Below the pieces are notes generated by a model. The model had not been told where the DNA came from and did not search any database. It saw only the letters and a program-made list of their open reading frames with translations. A program made the translations under genes and the position numbers. From Pseudomonas marvdashtae (GTDB lineage: Bacteria > Pseudomonadota > Gammaproteobacteria > Pseudomonadales > Pseudomonadaceae), in NCBI RefSeq assembly GCF_014268655.2, contig NZ_JABWQX020000001.1:2944001-3008000 (forward strand): a DNA stretch of 64,000 nucleotides, in the 5' to 3' direction. Shown here in pieces: positions 1 through 9,249 of the stretch (positions within the stretch are counted from its first letter, which is position 1; each line of letters begins with the position of its first letter).

Positions 1-1395
1 CTGGTCCTGGCACTGAGTGCCTGCGCCGTGGGCCCGGACTACAAGGAGCCAGAAACGGAGGCGGCGAATATCACCACCGCCACCGACGGCGCCGCCGGCC
101 AGAAAAACTTCGACCGCGCGCGCTTCGAAGGCATCTGGTGGCAGCAGTTCGACGACCCGACCCTCAACGCGTTGGTGACCCGCTCCCTGGAAGGCAACCG
201 CGAGTTGCGCGTGGCCTTCGCCCGTCTGCGGGCCGCCCGTGCGATTCGCGATGACGCCAGCAATGACGCCATGCCGACCATCACCAGCCGTGCCAGCAGC
301 GAGTTGGGCAAGGGGCAGAACCCGATGGGCCAGACCGATGATCGGGTCAACAGCGAGCGCTACGACCTGGGCCTGGATATGGCCTGGGAGCTGGACTTGT
401 TCGGTCGCATCCGGCGTAACCTGGAGGCCACCGACGCCGACCAGCAGGCCACCGAAGCCGACCTCTACCAGTTGCAGGTGACGATGATCGCCGAACTGGT
501 GGATGCCTACGGCCAACTGCGCGGCGCCCAGCTTCGGGAGAAGATTGCCCTGGCGAACCTGGACAACCAGCAGGCGTCACGCAAGATCACCGAAAGCCTG
601 CGCGATGCCGGCGTCGGCGATCAACTCGATGTGGTCCGTGCCGATGCTCGGCTGGCCGCAGTGGAAGCCAGCGTGCCGCAACTGCAAGCCGAACAGGCCC
701 GCCAGCGCAACCGCATCGCGACATTGCTGGGCGAGCGGCCGGACAAGCTGAGCGTGGACCTGAGCCCCAAACAGTTGCCGGCCATTGCCAAGGCCCTGCC
801 GATTGGCGACCCCGGTCAACTGCTGCAACGCCGCCCGGACGTGCTCAGCGCCGAGCGTCAGTTGGCAGCCGCCACGGCACGCATCGGCGTGGCCAAGGCC
901 GACCTGTTCCCACGGGTCAGCCTCAGCGGCTTCCTCGGCTTTACCGCTGGACGCGGTTCGCAGATCGGCTCTTCGGCGGCCAATGCCTGGGCACTGGGTC
1001 CGAGCATTACCTGGGCAGCTTTCGACTTGGGCAGCGTGCGGGCTCGCCTGCGCGGTGCCAGCGCCGAGGCGGATGGCGCCCTGGCGAACTACGAGCAACA
1101 AGTGCTGCTGGCCTTGGAAGAATCGGAAAATGCTTTCAGCGACTACGGCAAGCGCCAGCAACGGCTGATCTCGCTGATCCGCCAGAGCGAATCGAGCCGC
1201 GCGGCCGCCAACCTCGCCGAAATTCGCTACCGCGAAGGCACGGAGGATTTCCTCGTGCTCCTCGACGCCCAACGTGAGCGCCTGGCTGCGGAAGATAGCC
1301 AGGCCCAGGCCGAAGTCGACCTGTATCGCGGCATCGTCGCGATCTACAAGGCCCTCGGCGGCGGCTGGCAACCGGAAACCGTCGCCCGCAACTGA
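1..1395 (+). CDS. RND efflux outer-membrane factor lipoprotein (5'-truncated)
   Basis: This is the outer-membrane channel of a tripartite RND multidrug efflux pump (OprM/TtgC/NodT family). The reading frame is open from base 1 and begins inside the signal peptide: the first residues read LVLALSAC, a lipobox, so the mature protein starts at that Cys and is lipid-anchored. The start codon lies just before the window. The body contains two OEP repeats of long amphipathic helices, with family motifs such as LGLDMAWELDLFGR, LLQRRPDV and AKADLFPRVSLSG. The C-terminal half ends in LGGGW, as usual for this family. The partner membrane-fusion protein and RND pump would be expected upstream, outside the window. 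A strong terminator follows. Confidence 0.93.
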   Translation: MVLALSACAVGPDYKEPETEAANITTATDGAAGQKNFDRARFEGIWWQQFDDPTLNALVTRSLEGNRELRVAFARLRAARAIRDDASNDAMPTITSRASSELGKGQNPMGQTDDRVNSERYDLGLDMAWELDLFGRIRRNLEATDADQQATEADLYQLQVTMIAELVDAYGQLRGAQLREKIALANLDNQQASRKITESLRDAGVGDQLDVVRADARLAAVEASVPQLQAEQARQRNRIATLLGERPDKLSVDLSPKQLPAIAKALPIGDPGQLLQRRPDVLSAERQLAAATARIGVAKADLFPRVSLSGFLGFTAGRGSQIGSSAANAWALGPSITWAAFDLGSVRARLRGASAEADGALANYEQQVLLALEESENAFSDYGKRQQRLISLIRQSESSRAAANLAEIRYREGTEDFLVLLDAQRERLAAEDSQAQAEVDLYRGIVAIYKALGGGWQPETVARN

Positions 1396-1446
1396 CCAGC
1401 CGGCTCAACCGAGCTCCTTTGGTTGGCCGCAACCAGCCAAATTTTT

Positions 1447-1480
1447 GCCCCGCCTCCCATCTGGACGCGGGGCTTTTTTT
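1447..1480 (+). terminator. Rho-independent terminator after the efflux channel gene
   Basis: A perfect 7-bp stem (GCCCCGC at 1447-1453, GCGGGGC at 1467-1473) is followed by seven T residues. It ends the efflux operon about 50 bp after the stop codon. Confidence 0.9.
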
Positions 1481-1587
1481 GGTCGATCGCCGATACGTTT
1501 CGTGCGCGGATAGCCACAAGGTTTGACTAAGGTCGCGGCCTGACCGAAGCTTGCGACATTTCACGCTCCTGGTTATGGATTACCTGC

Positions 1588-2643
1588 ATGCCCTCGCCTC
1601 GCCGCTACCTGCTCCTCAGTCTTGCCGTTGTGTTGGCGATCGGTCTTGTCGCGATATGGCAGCGCGGTACGACGCCGCAGATTCCCGAGGCTATCAAGCG
1701 CGGTTACAGCGAAGCCCTGGAACAAGCACGCAATGGCCAGCCCGGCGCCGCGCGGATGTTGTATCAGCAATTGGGACGTCCGGACCTGTCGCCCAAGCGT
1801 CGGGTATGGCTGCACGCGGAACTGCCCAACTACCCCAGCCCCCAAGCCCTGAAACTGGCACAGGCGGACCTGCAAAGCGAAGCGCCAGAAGTGCGGCGAG
1901 CGGCCATCGGCAGTATCGTCGGGCTGGTGCCGAACGCCCATCGCAGCCTGTTGCTCGGCCCGCTGCTGGATGACAACGAGCCAAGCGTCCGATTCGCTGC
2001 GGTGGATGCGCTGCTGGGGTCTTCGCCGGATGAACTGGGCCTGTATTTCGCAGCGATGCAGATCGCTGTCGATACCTGGAAACAGGTGTTGAACGACGGG
2101 CCACCGACTACCGAATCGCTTTATCAACTCGCCCGCCTGTATTTGCACAACGCCGAGCTGAAAAAAGCCCAGCAGGCACTTGAACAGGCGCTGCGCCTGC
2201 AACCGGACAACCTGCCGGCGCTGGTCATGCAGGTCGACGTGCTGGACAAGCAAGGCCAGGCTGAAGCCGCACGACAATTGCTCGCCCGCCAGTTGCAAAC
2301 CCAGCCGGCATCCGCCTATCTGCAACATGCGCTGGGCATGTGGCTACTGCAACACGGCCAGAGCGAATACGCGGTGCTCGGCCTGGCAAAAGCCGTGGAG
2401 CTGGAGCCTGAGAACAGGCATTACCGTTATGACCTGGCAACCACGTTGCACGCCGAGCAGGAAGTGGAAGCCGCGCAGAAACAGCTGCAGGAAATCGTCC
2501 AGCGCTACCCCGCCGACCGCAAGGCACGTGTGCTGCTGATCAACTATTGGAAAGAGACTGGACAGTTGCAGAATGTCCAAATCCTGCTGGCCCAATTGGA
2601 ACAACTGAACCCCGACGACCCGGCGCTGCAGCAAGGGCTCTAG
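1588..2643 (+). CDS. Membrane-anchored tetratricopeptide-repeat protein
   Basis: The product is 351 residues with an N-terminal hydrophobic segment (about residues 6-23) that could be a membrane anchor or uncleaved signal. A central stretch (about 90-150) resembles HEAT-like helical repeats (EVRRAAIGSIVGLV, PSVRFAAVDALLG). Then come several TPR units from about residue 170 to the end, with the spacing W/Y-L-G/A-Y-A-P typical of the fold (LYLHNAELKKAQQALEQALRLQPD; LGLAKAVELEPENRHYRYDLA). TPR proteins act as scaffolds, but I recognise no specific partner. It stands alone: a terminator precedes it and the KaiC-like gene begins 150 bp later. The start at 1588 gives the anchor directly. Exact role unknown. 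Confidence 0.7.
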   Translation: MPSPRRYLLLSLAVVLAIGLVAIWQRGTTPQIPEAIKRGYSEALEQARNGQPGAARMLYQQLGRPDLSPKRRVWLHAELPNYPSPQALKLAQADLQSEAPEVRRAAIGSIVGLVPNAHRSLLLGPLLDDNEPSVRFAAVDALLGSSPDELGLYFAAMQIAVDTWKQVLNDGPPTTESLYQLARLYLHNAELKKAQQALEQALRLQPDNLPALVMQVDVLDKQGQAEAARQLLARQLQTQPASAYLQHALGMWLLQHGQSEYAVLGLAKAVELEPENRHYRYDLATTLHAEQEVEAAQKQLQEIVQRYPADRKARVLLINYWKETGQLQNVQILLAQLEQLNPDDPALQQGL

Positions 2644-2795
2644 GCCAATCGACGCGAGCCGAAAGTTGCGCAGCAGTGCGCGTTTTGTCAAAGAAAGCGG
2701 AACCGCCATCACTGCCAAAGGTCAAGTGTTCAGGCAGTTCATTTCAGGCGATACCCCGCCTACTGCCCACTCCCCTAGTCATGAGAGGGTTATTT

Positions 2796-4298
2796 TTGAT
2801 TACATCTAACGAGTCGATCAGCGCAAAAGCCGCCACCGGTATCGAGGGACTGGACGACATCCTTTCCGGTGGTTTGTCTCGGGGTCATGTGTTCCTCCTG
2901 GAGGGCGAACCGGGTACCGGTAAAACCACGGTTGCGTTGCACTTCCTGATGGCCGGCGCCCAGGCCGGCGAGCGCTCGTTGTACATCACGCTATCGGAAA
3001 CCGAGCGTGAACTGCGCCAGGGCGCAGCCTCCCACGGGTGGACACTGGATGAAAACATCCATATTTTCGAACTGACCCCGCCCGAGAGCCTGCTCAATGC
3101 CGAGCACCAGCAAAGCCTGCTGTATTCCTCGGACCTGGAGTTGGGCGAAGCTACCCGGCAGATCTTCGAAGTGGTCGAGCGATTCAAGCCGACCCGAGTC
3201 GTGCTCGACAGCCTCTCCGAGATCCGCCTGCTGGCGCAAAGCTCCCTGCGCTATCGCCGCCAGATCCTTGCGATCAAACACTATTTCGTGCGTTACGACG
3301 CCACGGTATTACTGCTGGACGATCTCACCACCGAATCCTTGGACAAAACCGTGCACAGCGTGGCCCACGGCGTTATCCGCCTTGAGGAATTGACCCCCAG
3401 CTACGGCGCAGAGCGGCGCCGGCTTCGGGTGGTCAAGTATCGCGGGCAGAAATACCGAGGCGGTTACCACGACTTCACCATCATGAGCGACGGCTTGCAT
3501 GTCTTCCCTCGCCTGGTGGCTGCCGAGCACCGTGGCCAGTACCTGCGCCAGCAACTGTCCAGCGGCATCGCGGAAATGGACGCCCTGCTGGGCGGTGGCA
3601 TCGAGACCGGCTCCAGCACGCTGATCCTTGGCCCGGCCGGTACCGGTAAATCCCTGATTGCGTTGATCTTCGCGGCAGCCGCCGTGCGACGTGGCGAAAA
3701 AGCTGCGCTGTTCATCTTCGATGAAGAAATGGGCTTGCTGTTCGAACGCATGAGACACATCGGGATTGATTTGAGTGCGCTGCAAGAAACCGGGAACCTG
3801 CTGATCGAACAGGTGGACGCTGCGGAACTGTCGCCCGGCGAGTTCTCCCACCGCGTGCGTCGCTGCGTCGACGAGGGCGACATCAAGACGGTCGTGATCG
3901 ATAGCATCAACGGCTACCAGGCCGCCATGCCGGAAGAAAACGCCCTGGTCCTGCACATGCATGAACTGTTGCTCTACCTCAATCGCAAGGGCGCGGCAAC
4001 GTTCATGACCGTTGCGCAGCACGGTCTGGTGGGCGACATGCAGGCGCCGGTGGACATTACCTACCTGGCCGACACCGTTATCCTGCTGCGTTATTTCGAG
4101 GCGCTGGGCAAGGTTCGCCGAGCGATATCCATTATCAAGAAACGCACCGGCAGCCATGAATCCACTATCCGTGAGTACCGCATCAGCAAGAAGAGCATGA
4201 CCATTGGCCAACCATTGGAGGCTTTCCAGGGCGTGTTGCGTGGCGTACCGACTTATATGGGGTCGGACAACCCGCTGCTCGAGGATGCCCCCCAGTGA
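2796..4298 (+). CDS. KaiC-like double RecA-fold ATPase
   Basis: The product is a tandem KaiC-domain ATPase of about 500 residues. Both halves carry Walker A loops: GEPGTGKTT at about residues 37-45 and GPAGTGKS at about 279-286. Each half begins with the KaiC entry motif (GIEGLDDILSGGL; GIAEMDALLGGGI). I place the start at TTG 2796 because GAGAGGG lies 7 bp upstream and the protein then begins in register with the family (ITSNESISAKA). An in-frame ATG at 2781 is the alternative, and longer extensions are unlikely. The kinase gene downstream overlaps it by 4 bp (GTGA). No kaiA or kaiB is present, so a clock role is not implied. In non-cyanobacteria such proteins are thought to act in stress or signalling. 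Confidence 0.88.
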   Translation: MITSNESISAKAATGIEGLDDILSGGLSRGHVFLLEGEPGTGKTTVALHFLMAGAQAGERSLYITLSETERELRQGAASHGWTLDENIHIFELTPPESLLNAEHQQSLLYSSDLELGEATRQIFEVVERFKPTRVVLDSLSEIRLLAQSSLRYRRQILAIKHYFVRYDATVLLLDDLTTESLDKTVHSVAHGVIRLEELTPSYGAERRRLRVVKYRGQKYRGGYHDFTIMSDGLHVFPRLVAAEHRGQYLRQQLSSGIAEMDALLGGGIETGSSTLILGPAGTGKSLIALIFAAAAVRRGEKAALFIFDEEMGLLFERMRHIGIDLSALQETGNLLIEQVDAAELSPGEFSHRVRRCVDEGDIKTVVIDSINGYQAAMPEENALVLHMHELLLYLNRKGAATFMTVAQHGLVGDMQAPVDITYLADTVILLRYFEALGKVRRAISIIKKRTGSHESTIREYRISKKSMTIGQPLEAFQGVLRGVPTYMGSDNPLLEDAPQ

Positions 4299-5965
4299 CT
4301 TCGGCGACGCCACTGTCCGAGCGGGCGCTGATTCTCGCGCCGCTGGGACGGGACAGCCAGATTGCCCTGATGATTCTCAACGAAGCCGGTTTCGGCGGAG
4401 TCGTTTGCAGCCATTTGGGTCGTTTGTGCGAAGAACTGGAGCATGGGGCGGGCGTGCTGGTAGTGTCCTCCGAAGCCCTGGTGGGGCCAGATATGGAAAC
4501 GCTGTTCCAGCACATCGAACAGCAACCGGCCTGGTCCGACCTGCCCATCGTCCTGCTGACTCACCACGGTGGCCCCGAGCACAACCCGGTCGCTCGCATC
4601 GGCGCACAATTGGGCAACGTGACGTTCCTGGAACGGCCCTTCCACCCGGTAACGCTCGTCAGCCTGGTGACCACCGCGCTGCGTGGACGCCGAAGGCAAT
4701 ATGAAGCACGGGACCGCCTGATCGACCTCAGCAACAGCGAACTGCGCCTGCAAAATACCCTCGAAACCCTTGAACTACAGGTCGAGGAGCGCACCGCCCA
4801 ACTGCGTCATAACGAAGAAGCCCTGCGCCAATCACAGAAAATGGAAGCGGTCGGACAGCTCACCGGCGGCATCGCCCATGACTTCAACAACATGCTCACC
4901 GGCATCATCGGCAGCCTCGAACTGCTGCGCCGACGCCTGGCCCGCGGCCGTACCGAAGACCTCGACAGTCTGATCGACCTGGGGGTGACGTCGGCCAATC
5001 GGGCGGCAGGCCTGACGCATCGGTTGCTGGCCTTCTCACGCCGGCAATCGCTGGACTCCAAGGCCGTGCAAATGAACACCCTGGTGTTGTCCATGGGCGA
5101 GTTGCTGCAACGCAGCCTCAACGAGAGTATCCGCCTGGACATGCAGCTGGACGATCAGCTCTGGATCGCCGAAGCCGACCCCAACCAACTGGAAAGCGCC
5201 CTGCTCAATCTGGTGCTCAACGCCCGGGACGCCATGCCCGATGGCGGGAAACTGGTGGTGCAGACCTTCAATCAATACCTGGACACCGGTTTCACCGACG
5301 CCTACACCAACCTGGAGCCCGGTGACTACGTGGTGCTGAGCGTGCAAGACAGTGGTTGCGGGATGCCTGAAGCGGTGATCAACCGAGCGTTCGACCCCTT
5401 CTTCACCACCAAACCCATCGGCCAGGGCACCGGCCTGGGTCTTTCGATGATCTATGGTTTCAGTAAGCAGTCGCGGGGCCATGTGACCATCGACAGCGAG
5501 GTCGGCAAAGGCACCACGGTGAACCTTTACCTGCCGCGCTTCGTGGGCGAAGAAATACACGAACCGTCGGCCGTTGCCCAACAGGCCCCTTATGCACAGG
5601 ATGGCGAAACCGTGCTGATCGTCGAAGATGATCCAGCGGTGCGGGTATTGGTCTGTGCGGTGCTGAGCGAGTTGGGCTATGCCTTCGTCGAGGCCGGCGA
5701 CGCCAACGGCGCGATGCCGATCCTGCAATCGAGCCAGCGCATCGACCTGTTGATCAGCGACGTGGGCCTTCCTGGGATGAACGGGCGGCAACTGGCGGAA
5801 ATCGGCCGGCAGATCCGCCCGGATCTCAAGGTACTGTTCATCACCGGGTACGCCGAACACGCAGCCGTGCGCGGTGGCTTCCTGGACCCTGGCATGCAAA
5901 TGATCACCAAGCCGTTCACGTTTGATCTATTGACGGCGAAGGTGCGGGAAATGATCAAGGTTTAG
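4295..5965 (+). CDS. Hybrid sensor histidine kinase with C-terminal receiver domain
   Basis: The kinase has 556 residues and starts at a GTG overlapping the stop of the KaiC-like gene (GTGA), so the two are translationally coupled. Residues 1-128 look like a degenerate receiver fold ([10 protein letters not shown]..., LPIVLLT, ERPF) lacking an obvious phospho-acceptor Asp. A coiled coil (about 135-185) leads to HisKA with phospho-His at residue 195 (GGIAHDFNN). HATPase_c follows, with N box [14 protein letters not shown]1 DSGCGMP and G2 GTGLGLSM. The last 125 residues are a full receiver ([29 protein letters not shown]). There is no transmembrane segment, so sensing is cytoplasmic. Coupling to a KaiC-like ATPase suggests the two work together. 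Substrate and signal unknown. Confidence 0.9.
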   Translation: MTSATPLSERALILAPLGRDSQIALMILNEAGFGGVVCSHLGRLCEELEHGAGVLVVSSEALVGPDMETLFQHIEQQPAWSDLPIVLLTHHGGPEHNPVARIGAQLGNVTFLERPFHPVTLVSLVTTALRGRRRQYEARDRLIDLSNSELRLQNTLETLELQVEERTAQLRHNEEALRQSQKMEAVGQLTGGIAHDFNNMLTGIIGSLELLRRRLARGRTEDLDSLIDLGVTSANRAAGLTHRLLAFSRRQSLDSKAVQMNTLVLSMGELLQRSLNESIRLDMQLDDQLWIAEADPNQLESALLNLVLNARDAMPDGGKLVVQTFNQYLDTGFTDAYTNLEPGDYVVLSVQDSGCGMPEAVINRAFDPFFTTKPIGQGTGLGLSMIYGFSKQSRGHVTIDSEVGKGTTVNLYLPRFVGEEIHEPSAVAQQAPYAQDGETVLIVEDDPAVRVLVCAVLSELGYAFVEAGDANGAMPILQSSQRIDLLISDVGLPGMNGRQLAEIGRQIRPDLKVLFITGYAEHAAVRGGFLDPGMQMITKPFTFDLLTAKVREMIKV

Positions 5966-5999
5966 AAGACGCAATATCTTGAATGCAGATCGCACTGAT

Positions 6000-6039
6000 G
6001 GATAGCTGTAAGAGTTGACAGTTATCCGGACGGTTTTTT
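6000..6039 (+). terminator. Possible weak terminator after the kinase operon
   Basis: A 10-bp stem with one G-U pair (6000-6009 with 6018-6027) is followed, after six bases, by a run of six T at 6034-6039. The gap before the T run makes it a weak candidate. Confidence 0.35.
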
Positions 6040-6109
6040 CCTGATTAGATCTTTAACGCACAGCCCTGGAGAACCCTCCAAGGCATGAATAATGCGTTTG
6101 AGGTGGATC

Positions 6110-7009
6110 ATGAAAAAAAAAATTGGCATATGGGCGTTGCTGATCGCATTGACAGGTGGTGCCGTAGAGTTTGCTTCCGCATCGGATTGGCGCCGCTCGG
6201 GTGGCCAAGTGGCAGTCGAACTGAATCAACGATACAACGATCTTCGGGATGATTGCGGCTCCGCTACAAGGCCGAGCTTTCTTTGCTCTGGTGTAATGTT
6301 GCGTGCGGCAAAAGGCGGATCCAATTACTTCGCTTGGAATCCAAGTCCATACTCGCAAGGTAGCGGCGGGGTTTCGTTTTCCTTCCTGAGAAAGGATGTG
6401 AAATTCCAGGGGTTGGTTTATGGGCAACGCAGCGGTTACATTTTTTATCCGGACTTGATCAGGGATCCCGACACTCTCCACGTAAAGGTCCTATGCGCCT
6501 TCCCTATGGACGGAGCAACCAACAATCGGGAGAAGCCCGGCTGTGGCGCTTACCCTTTCACTGATGCTACCCAACGCCATCAAAGTCAACGTTGCCAGAC
6601 ACTGGGCATCACTACCGCAGAGCAATGGGTACAGAACCGGGATGCCCACGGTGCATGGTGCGGTTTTGACGTCGATAACCGAACGAACAATGCCAGCGCG
6701 AGATCCTTTGCAGAGACCATTCGAGCCCACAACCTCGCCGGTTTTTTCGAGGGAAACTATGCCTATATCGAGCTCATCCTCGCCACGTGGCCACAGTTGA
6801 ACAACCCCGCTTCGGTTCCCATTGAGGCTTTTTTTTATACCGAAGGCGGACTGGAAGACGCCCAGCGAGACCAATGGGCCCATTACATTCAATCCGGAGG
6901 AATGGTGGTGGTGCCGATTATCAGGCTGACACTACCGGCGACACCTTCTGACGATGCAGTGTTCAGTTACATAGGCATCGAGCAGAGAATATTGAGTGGG
7001 TACCCCTGA
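6110..7009 (+). CDS. Secreted halovibrin (HvnA)-like protein
   Basis: The product is 299 residues with a clear signal peptide (MKKKIGIWALLIALTGG...ASA, cleaved near residue 25). The start at ATG 6110 is chosen over 6092 because GAGGTGG lies 3-4 bp upstream and the Lys-rich signal begins there. The mature part resembles halovibrins, the secreted NAD-glycohydrolase/ADP-ribosyltransferase-like proteins known from Vibrio fischeri and annotated in many Pseudomonas. Shared motifs include NQRYNDLRDDCGS, FLCSGVMLRA, AWNPSP, GGVSFSFLRKD and IEAFFYT. Six Cys residues could form disulfides. It stands alone between two signalling loci and its GC content looks lower than its neighbours', hinting at later acquisition. 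Enzymatic activity is inferred from the family only. Confidence 0.68.
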   Translation: MKKKIGIWALLIALTGGAVEFASASDWRRSGGQVAVELNQRYNDLRDDCGSATRPSFLCSGVMLRAAKGGSNYFAWNPSPYSQGSGGVSFSFLRKDVKFQGLVYGQRSGYIFYPDLIRDPDTLHVKVLCAFPMDGATNNREKPGCGAYPFTDATQRHQSQRCQTLGITTAEQWVQNRDAHGAWCGFDVDNRTNNASARSFAETIRAHNLAGFFEGNYAYIELILATWPQLNNPASVPIEAFFYTEGGLEDAQRDQWAHYIQSGGMVVVPIIRLTLPATPSDDAVFSYIGIEQRILSGYP

Positions 7010-7020
7010 AGTGTTTGAAG

Positions 7021-7398
7021 TCAGGACAACATTTTTTGCATGATTTTCTGCAGCACATCCAAGTCAAACGGCTTGTCCAGGATCGGCGCCTTGCGGGTGA
7101 TCGGGCTGTCGGTCTCGCGCACTTCCTGGGCGTAACCGCTGATGAAGATGACCTTCAGGTCAGGACGCAACCTCACCGCCGGCTCGGCGATCTGCACGCC
7201 GGAAATGCCGCCGGGCAGGCGGAAGTCGGTAATCATCATGTCCAGATGGGGCTTGCTCGCGAGGATCTCGAACGCCTGCTCACCGTTTTCGGCCTGCAGC
7301 ACGCGATAGCCTTCGCCGGACAGGTAAGCCGACAGCACCATCAGGATCGAGGGGTCATCCTCGACGATCAGAACAACGTCTTGCGCATCTTCACTCAT
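7021..7398 (-). CDS. Single-domain response regulator (receiver only)
   Basis: A 125-residue stand-alone receiver domain. Acidic pocket EDD is at residues 13-15, the phospho-acceptor Asp is at about 58 (MITDFRLPGG), followed by the conserved Thr/Ser (FISGYA) and Lys (LDKPFD). There is no output domain. The start is ATG 7398 (MSEDAQDV), preceded by AAAGG. The upstream extension to 7446 only adds shadow sequence of the kinase gene, whose end overlaps this gene by 8 bp. It is the last gene of the cheR-cheB-kinase operon and probably receives phosphate from the kinase just upstream, like DivK/CheY-type relays. Partner assignment is inference. Confidence 0.85.
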   Translation of the reverse strand: MSEDAQDVVLIVEDDPSILMVLSAYLSGEGYRVLQAENGEQAFEILASKPHLDMMITDFRLPGGISGVQIAEPAVRLRPDLKVIFISGYAQEVRETDSPITRKAPILDKPFDLDVLQKIMQKMLS

Positions 7399-8665
7399 GA
7401 GAAGCCTTTGTTGGATCAATAGCTGCTGATACGACCCTGGGGTCACTCAGAGGTTGCGTCCGTTCGCCAGTTTTCTGAAAAGGCAGACAAACGCGAAACA
7501 ACGCCCCTTCGTTGAGGCGGCTATCGACCGTGATGCTGCCGCCATGGGCGGTAACGATCTGTTCGGAGATGAACAAGCCCAACCCAAGGCCCGCCGTGGC
7601 GGCCTTGGAGGAAACCCGCTCGAATTGCTGGAAGACGCGCCTCTGATTCTCTTCGCTGATACCGATGCCCTGGTCCTGGACTTCGACGCAAGCATGGTCG
7701 GGCGTCTTGTAGACCCGCACGTCAATTGGACTCTTGCTGCCATAGCGCAGCGCATTCGTCAGCAGATTCGACACCACCTGCTCGATGCGGAACTCATCCC
7801 AGTGCCCTTCTACCAACGGTTCGGCCGTGCAGCTCAGCGTGCATTCGGCGGCAGCGATCTGCGGCTGGAAGTTGCGCAGCAGGTTCTGCACCAGCGCCGT
7901 CAGGTTGAAGCGGGTCGGACGAATGGACAGCTTGCCGGTTCGAATGCGAGAGACGTCCAGCATGTCCTCGATCAAGCGGATCAGGCTTTTGATCTGGCGT
8001 TCATCGCGCTCCACCATCGCCTTCACCTTATCCAAGGTGAACGCCGCTGCGTTGTCCCGCGCCAGGTGCATCTTGCGCAGCTGCGTTTCGAGGATCAAGC
8101 CATTGAGCGGCGTACGCACCTCATGGGCGACGATCGACATGAAGTCGTCACGCATGCGCACCGCCTGCTCGAGCTCGCTGCGGGTGGCTTGCAACTCCTT
8201 GAGCAACTGCTCCTGCTCCCGACGGCTTTGCTCGAGGGCAATCACTTGTTCCTTCATTGCCTTGCGCTGGCGATAGAGCTCGACGAACACGTTGACCTTG
8301 CTTTTGACCGCGTGGGTGTCCAGCGGCTTGTGCAAGAAATCCACCGCGCCATTTTCATAACCGGTGAACGCGTAATTGCGCTCGCGGCCGGCGGCACTGA
8401 CGAAAATAATGGGAATGCTGCGGGTCTTTTCCGTGCCGCGCATCAGCTCGGCCAGTTCGAACCCGTTCATGCCCGGCATCTGCACATCGATGATTGCCAA
8501 GGCAAAGTCATGCTGCAAGAGCAGGGACAGCGCTTCATCGGCCGATAACGCCTTGAAGACTTGGCGGTCGTCGCGCTTGATCAGCGCTTCCAGGGCCAAC
8601 AGATTCTCAGGCAGATCGTCGACGATCAGCAGTTTGGCTTGAATATCTCTTGGCATGTGGTTCAT
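7391..8665 (-). CDS. Receiver-histidine kinase hybrid (REC-HisKA-HATPase)
   Basis: The 424-residue protein has an N-terminal receiver (KLLIVDD at about 11-17, phospho-Asp 60 in IIDVQMPG, Lys in HKPLD). A coiled coil (about 125-172) leads to HisKA with phospho-His 181 (SIVAHEVRTPLNG), then HATPase_c (N box LLTNALRYG, G1 DQGIGIS, G2 GLGLGLFI). It has no membrane segment or sensory domain, so it is a cytoplasmic relay kinase controlled through its own receiver. The start at 8665 overlaps the cheB stop (ATGA), and its own end overlaps the response-regulator gene by 8 bp. It probably sits in the middle of the phosphorelay that begins with the large kinase at the head of this operon. Confidence 0.9.
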   Translation of the reverse strand: MNHMPRDIQAKLLIVDDLPENLLALEALIKRDDRQVFKALSADEALSLLLQHDFALAIIDVQMPGMNGFELAELMRGTEKTRSIPIIFVSAAGRERNYAFTGYENGAVDFLHKPLDTHAVKSKVNVFVELYRQRKAMKEQVIALEQSRREQEQLLKELQATRSELEQAVRMRDDFMSIVAHEVRTPLNGLILETQLRKMHLARDNAAAFTLDKVKAMVERDERQIKSLIRLIEDMLDVSRIRTGKLSIRPTRFNLTALVQNLLRNFQPQIAAAECTLSCTAEPLVEGHWDEFRIEQVVSNLLTNALRYGSKSPIDVRVYKTPDHACVEVQDQGIGISEENQRRVFQQFERVSSKAATAGLGLGLFISEQIVTAHGGSITVDSRLNEGALFRVCLPFQKTGERTQPLSDPRVVSAAIDPTKASHE

Positions 8666-9249
8666 TCCAGCCCGGCCAGCAACTGGCCGATGCCCTGCAA
8701 AGTTAGGATGTGGTCGGGCTCATGCAAGCTGAGCGCCGCTTCGGGCATGGTGCAAACCTGCGCCTCTTCCGGGTCCTGGACAATCGTAAGGCCGCCCTGT
8801 GCCTTGACCTTCGCCAGGCCGCGGGCCCCGTCGCTGTTCGCGCCGGTCAGCACCACCGCCAGCAGGTCGGGGCCGTAGACATCGGCCGCCGACTCGAACA
8901 ACACATCGATTGACGGTCGCGAATGGTGCACCGGGTCCTCCAGGCTCAATGACAGGCTGCGGTCAGCTTCGACCGACAAGTGATAACCAGGCGTCGCGAC
9001 ATACAAGGTTCCCGGGCTGATGTCCTGCTTGTCCTGGGCTTCCTCCACCGGTACCGCTAGGCGATGACGGAATACCTGGGCCAGCTGGCTATTGCGCTCG
9101 TCGGGCAAATGCAACACCACCAGGATGGGCACGCGAAAGCCCCTGCGCAGCGGGCTGAAAATTTTAAGCAGCGCTTCGACGCCCCCGGCGGATGCGCCGA
9201 CGACGATGGCCTCGATCAGGGGCCTGGATCTGTCCGTCACTGGATTCAT
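8662..9249 (-). CDS. CheB-type methylesterase catalytic domain protein
   Basis: The 195-residue protein is only the CheB C-terminal esterase domain, without the receiver domain that normally gates CheB. The catalytic triad is visible: Ser20 in VVGASAGG, His47 in VVLHLP, and an Asp in LTGANSDGARG. The family normally demethylates glutamyl-methyl esters on chemoreceptors and can deamidate Gln. It overlaps cheR upstream and the kinase downstream by ATGA junctions. No chemoreceptor, CheA or CheW is nearby. Stand-alone CheB/CheR pairs in Pseudomonas sensory clusters may modify non-chemotaxis partners; which protein is modified here is unknown. Confidence 0.88.
   Translation of the reverse strand: MNPVTDRSRPLIEAIVVGASAGGVEALLKIFSPLRRGFRVPILVVLHLPDERNSQLAQVFRHRLAVPVEEAQDKQDISPGTLYVATPGYHLSVEADRSLSLSLEDPVHHSRPSIDVLFESAADVYGPDLLAVVLTGANSDGARGLAKVKAQGGLTIVQDPEEAQVCTMPEAALSLHEPDHILTLQGIGQLLAGLE

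Noticed and set aside
2547..2795. 83-codon N-terminal extension of the KaiC-like gene
   Set aside because: It overlaps the end of the TPR gene, looks non-coding, and lacks a ribosome site. GAGAGGG before TTG 2796 sets a family-like start.
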